The notes under the pieces are model-generated. The model saw only the letters and a list, made by a program, of their open reading frames with translations. It was not told the origin of the DNA and did not search any database. 64,000 nt of DNA from Rhodococcus oxybenzonivorans (GTDB taxonomy: Bacteria; Actinomycetota; Actinomycetes; Mycobacteriales; Mycobacteriaceae): assembly GCF_003130705.1 (NCBI RefSeq), contig NZ_CP021354.1, positions 2,790,001-2,854,000 on the forward strand, given 5' to 3'. A program made the translations under genes and the position numbers. This document shows positions 61,075 to 64,000 of the stretch, piece after piece (the first letter of the stretch is position 1; every line of letters starts with the position of its first letter).

Positions 61075-64000
61075 ATGTCTGCGCCATTTCACTCTGCCCT
61101 GCTCGATGCGTTGAACCAGCGCGTTGTCATCGGCGACGGCGCCATGGGCACCATGTTGCAGGCCGCAGATCTCACCTTGGACGACTTCCTGGGCCTCGAG
61201 GGCTGCAACGAAATTCTCAACCACACCCGCCCCGACGTGCTGAAAGACATCCATCGCGCGTACTTCGAGGCCGGGGCCGACGCCGTCGAAACCAACACGT
61301 TCGGCTGCAACCTGCCCAACCTGGCGGACTACGACATCCAGGACCGGATCCGCGAACTGGCCGAGAAAGGTACTCGGCTGGCACGTGAGGTCGCCGACGA
61401 GATGGGGCCGGGGCGCGACGGCATGGGCCGGTTCGTGCTGGGGTCGATGGGCCCGGGCACCAAGCTGCCGACACTCGGTCACGCATCGTTCGCGAGCCTG
61501 CGGGACGCGTACGCCGAGGCGGCGATGGGAATGATCGACGGGGGCGCCGATGCGATCCTCGTCGAGACGTGCCAGGACCTTCTGCAGGTGAAGGCCGCGA
61601 TCCTCGGCAGTCGCATGGCGATGGACAAGCTCGGGTCCCGGCTGCCGATCATGACGCACGTGACCGTGGAGACCACCGGAACGATGCTTCTCGGCAGTGA
61701 GATCGGTGCCGCGCTGACCGCCCTCGAACCGCTCGGGATCGACATGATCGGACTCAACTGCGCTACCGGTCCGGCCGAGATGAGCGAGCACCTTCGGCAC
61801 CTGTCGAAGTACTCGACGCTGCCGGTGTCGGTCATGCCCAACGCCGGTCTGCCGACGCTAGGGGCCAATGGCGCCGAGTACCCGCTCACCGCGGAGGAAC
61901 TGGCGGAGGCGCTCAGTGGGTTCGTCAGCGAGTACGGGCTCGCGCTGGTGGGTGGTTGCTGCGGCACCACCCCGGAGCACATCCGGCAGGTGGCCGAGGC
62001 GGTGCGCCTGGTCGAGAAGGCCGAGCGTAACCCGGTGCGTGAGTCGGGGACGTCCTCGCTCTACACCGCGGTGCCGTTCGAGCAGGATGCGAGCATCCTG
62101 ATGATCGGCGAGCGCACGAACTCCAACGGATCGAAGGCGTTCCGTGAGGCGATGATCGCCGAGGACTACCAGAAGTGCCTCGACATCGCCAAGGATCAGA
62201 CCCGCGACGGCGCCCACATGCTGGACCTCAATGTGGACTACGTCGGCCGCGACGGTGCCGCAGACATGGCCGCTCTGGCGAGCCGGTTCGCGACGGCGTC
62301 GACGTTGCCGATCATGCTGGACTCCACCGAGCCGGCAGTGCTGCAGGCGGGCCTCGAGCATCTCGGTGGTCGGTGCGCCGTCAACTCGGTGAACTACGAG
62401 GACGGCGACGGGCCTGATTCGCGGTTCCAGAAGATCATGCGGCTGGTGAAGGAACATGGCGCCGCCGTGGTGGCCCTGACCATCGACGAGGAGGGTCAGG
62501 CGCGTACCGCGGAGCACAAAGTCCGGATCGCCGAGCGACTCCTCGAGGACATCACCACCAACTGGGGTCTCGACGAGTCCGACATCATCATCGATGCGCT
62601 CACGTTCCCGATCTCCACCGGTCAGGAGGAGGTGCGCCGGGACGGCATCGAGACCATCGAGGCGATCCGGGAGCTGAAGAAGCGGCACCCTGAGGTGCAC
62701 TTCACCCTCGGTGTGTCGAACATCTCGTTCGGTCTCAATCCGGCCGCGCGGCAGGTGCTCAACTCGGTATTCCTGCACGAGTGCACCGAGGCCGGTCTCG
62801 ACACGGCGATCGTCCACGCGTCCAAGATCTTGCCGATGGCCCGCATCCCCGACGAGCAGCGAGAAACGGCCCTCGACCTGGTCTACGACCGTCGCAGCGA
62901 GGGTTACGACCCACTGCAGAAGCTGATGCAACTCTTCGAGGGTGTCTCGGCGGCGTCGGCGCGTGAATCGCGCGCCCAGGAACTTGCTGCCCTGCCGCTG
63001 TTCGAACGACTCGAGCGACGCATCGTGGACGGGGAGCGCAACGGCCTCGACGAGGACCTCACCGAGGCCATGACGCAGAAGCCGCCGCTCGAGATCATCA
63101 ACGAGACGCTGCTCTCGGGCATGAAGACCGTCGGCGAACTCTTCGGCTCCGGCCAGATGCAGCTGCCGTTCGTCCTCCAGTCCGCCGAGGTGATGAAGGC
63201 GGCGGTGGCGTACCTCGAACCACACATGGAGGCCACCGACGAGGACGGCAAGGGTCGCATCGTCATCGCCACTGTGAAGGGCGACGTCCACGACATCGGC
63301 AAGAACCTGGTCGACATCATCCTGAGCAACAACGGATACGACGTCGTGAACCTGGGCATCAAGCAGCCGATCGCCACCATTCTCGATGCCGCGATCGAGC
63401 AGCGGGCCGATGTGATCGGCATGTCCGGTCTGCTCGTGAAGTCGACCGTGGTGATGAAGGACAATCTGCAGGAGCTCAACGCCAAGGGCGTCGCGGAGAA
63501 GTTCCCTGTGCTGCTCGGGGGAGCGGCCCTTACCCGGTCTTATGTGGAGAACGACCTCGCCGAGGTGTACGAGGGTGAGGTTAGTTACGCGCGGGACGCT
63601 TTCGAGGGCCTGCACCGGATGGACGAGATCATGGCCGTCAAGCGCGGCGGTGGACCCGATCCGGACAGCCCGGAGGCGATCGCGGCCCGCGAGAAGGCGG
63701 CGGAGCGCAAAGCCCGCCACGAACGATCGAAAAGGATCGCCGAGAAACGCAAGGCCGCCGAAACGCCGATCGAGGTGCCCGAGCGGTCCGACGTGGCCAC
63801 CGACATCGACGTCCCGAATCCGCCCTTCTGGGGTAACCGGATCGTCAAGGGCGTCTCGCTGTCCGACTATTCGGGACTCCTCGACGAGCGTGCCCTGTTC
63901 CTCGGACAGTGGGGCCTGCGCGGACAGCGGTCCGGCGACGGTCCTACCTATGAGGAGCTGGTGGAGACCGAAGGTCGCCCACGACTGCGGTATTGGCTCG
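61075..64000 (+). CDS. metH: Cobalamin-dependent methionine synthase (5' part, runs off the window)
   Basis: Transfers methyl from methyltetrahydrofolate via cobalamin to homocysteine. The window holds about 975 codons; the stop is outside. Homocysteine domain with DGAMGTMLQ, GLNCATGPAEM and GGCCGTTPEH (zinc Cys); pterin-binding domain with IGERTNSNGSKAF and HMLDLNVDYVGRDG; cap (EIINETLLSGMKTVGELF) and cobalamin-binding domain with GDVHDIGKN (His ligand near residue 739) and GMSGLLVKS. Activation domain begins before the edge. ATG 61075 is divergent from the PAC2 gene with 50 bp between. No B12 riboswitch is visible there. Confidence 0.97.
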   Translation, partial: MSAPFHSALLDALNQRVVIGDGAMGTMLQAADLTLDDFLGLEGCNEILNHTRPDVLKDIHRAYFEAGADAVETNTFGCNLPNLADYDIQDRIRELAEKGTRLAREVADEMGPGRDGMGRFVLGSMGPGTKLPTLGHASFASLRDAYAEAAMGMIDGGADAILVETCQDLLQVKAAILGSRMAMDKLGSRLPIMTHVTVETTGTMLLGSEIGAALTALEPLGIDMIGLNCATGPAEMSEHLRHLSKYSTLPVSVMPNAGLPTLGANGAEYPLTAEELAEALSGFVSEYGLALVGGCCGTTPEHIRQVAEAVRLVEKAERNPVRESGTSSLYTAVPFEQDASILMIGERTNSNGSKAFREAMIAEDYQKCLDIAKDQTRDGAHMLDLNVDYVGRDGAADMAALASRFATASTLPIMLDSTEPAVLQAGLEHLGGRCAVNSVNYEDGDGPDSRFQKIMRLVKEHGAAVVALTIDEEGQARTAEHKVRIAERLLEDITTNWGLDESDIIIDALTFPISTGQEEVRRDGIETIEAIRELKKRHPEVHFTLGVSNISFGLNPAARQVLNSVFLHECTEAGLDTAIVHASKILPMARIPDEQRETALDLVYDRRSEGYDPLQKLMQLFEGVSAASARESRAQELAALPLFERLERRIVDGERNGLDEDLTEAMTQKPPLEIINETLLSGMKTVGELFGSGQMQLPFVLQSAEVMKAAVAYLEPHMEATDEDGKGRIVIATVKGDVHDIGKNLVDIILSNNGYDVVNLGIKQPIATILDAAIEQRADVIGMSGLLVKSTVVMKDNLQELNAKGVAEKFPVLLGGAALTRSYVENDLAEVYEGEVSYARDAFEGLHRMDEIMAVKRGGGPDPDSPEAIAAREKAAERKARHERSKRIAEKRKAAETPIEVPERSDVATDIDVPNPPFWGNRIVKGVSLSDYSGLLDERALFLGQWGLRGQRSGDGPTYEELVETEGRPRLRYWL

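Overview
The window comes from a high-G+C actinobacterium of the Mycobacteriales, most likely a Rhodococcus or close relative. The evidence is mycothiol synthesis (mshC), paired DUF881 proteins with a small basic protein, GarA, a GlcB-type malate synthase, many GTG starts, and gene blocks that I recall from memory as collinear with Mycobacterium tuberculosis Rv1701-Rv1713, Rv1822-Rv1837c, Rv2141c-Rv2130c and Rv2125-Rv2124c. The species cannot be fixed from the sequence alone. Almost everything is chromosomal core. I see no insertion sequence, prophage, CRISPR array or plasmid gene.

Layout. 0.07-6.9 kb (+): xerD, a ParA ATPase, scpA, scpB, a 23S pseudouridine synthase, cmk and der, mostly overlapping by 4 bp; this is a chromosome segregation and ribosome/GTPase operon. 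7.0-10.3 kb: tRNA-Pro, an L,D-transpeptidase and three stand-alone enzymes. 10.4-19.9 kb (+): CDP-alcohol phosphotransferase, DUF881, small basic protein, DUF881, gcvH, garA, MerR, DUF151, MerR, then a tandem glycine riboswitch in front of gcvP. 20-30.5 kb (mostly -): phosphoesterase, VWA protein, glcB, a TauE/SafE permease with a Cys-Cys leader peptide, a saccharopine-dehydrogenase-like protein, a universal stress protein and an unusual zinc-ribbon SDR, then tRNA-Leu.

30.7-45 kb: M20 peptidase, PEBP, pyrD, a DUF5703-like protein, an LppL-like lipoprotein, a heme uptake and degradation operon (hmuO-hmuT-hmuU-hmuV) under an iron-box-like site, a degenerate aldo-keto reductase, and the conserved run uppP, phosphatase, DUF3090, SCO1664-type kinase-like protein, mshC.

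45-54.8 kb (-) is the accessory part. A three-gene SMC-like cassette (DUF2397, DUF2398 and TIGR02680 families) corresponds to jetA, jetB and jetC of a Wadjet anti-plasmid system. No jetD is present, jetB carries an apparent 3' frameshift, and a perfect 17-bp inverted repeat marks the jetC/mshC junction. Upstream lie an Hsp70-like membrane-anchored protein and a winged-helix regulator. 54.8-64 kb: a 594-bp gap with paired dyads, a methyltransferase, nirBD, an MFS transporter, a PAC2 protein and the first 2.9 kb of metH, which runs off the window.

The best candidates for follow-up are the jetD-less, frameshifted Wadjet-like cassette with its two neighbours, and the cysteine attenuator in front of the TauE/SafE permease.
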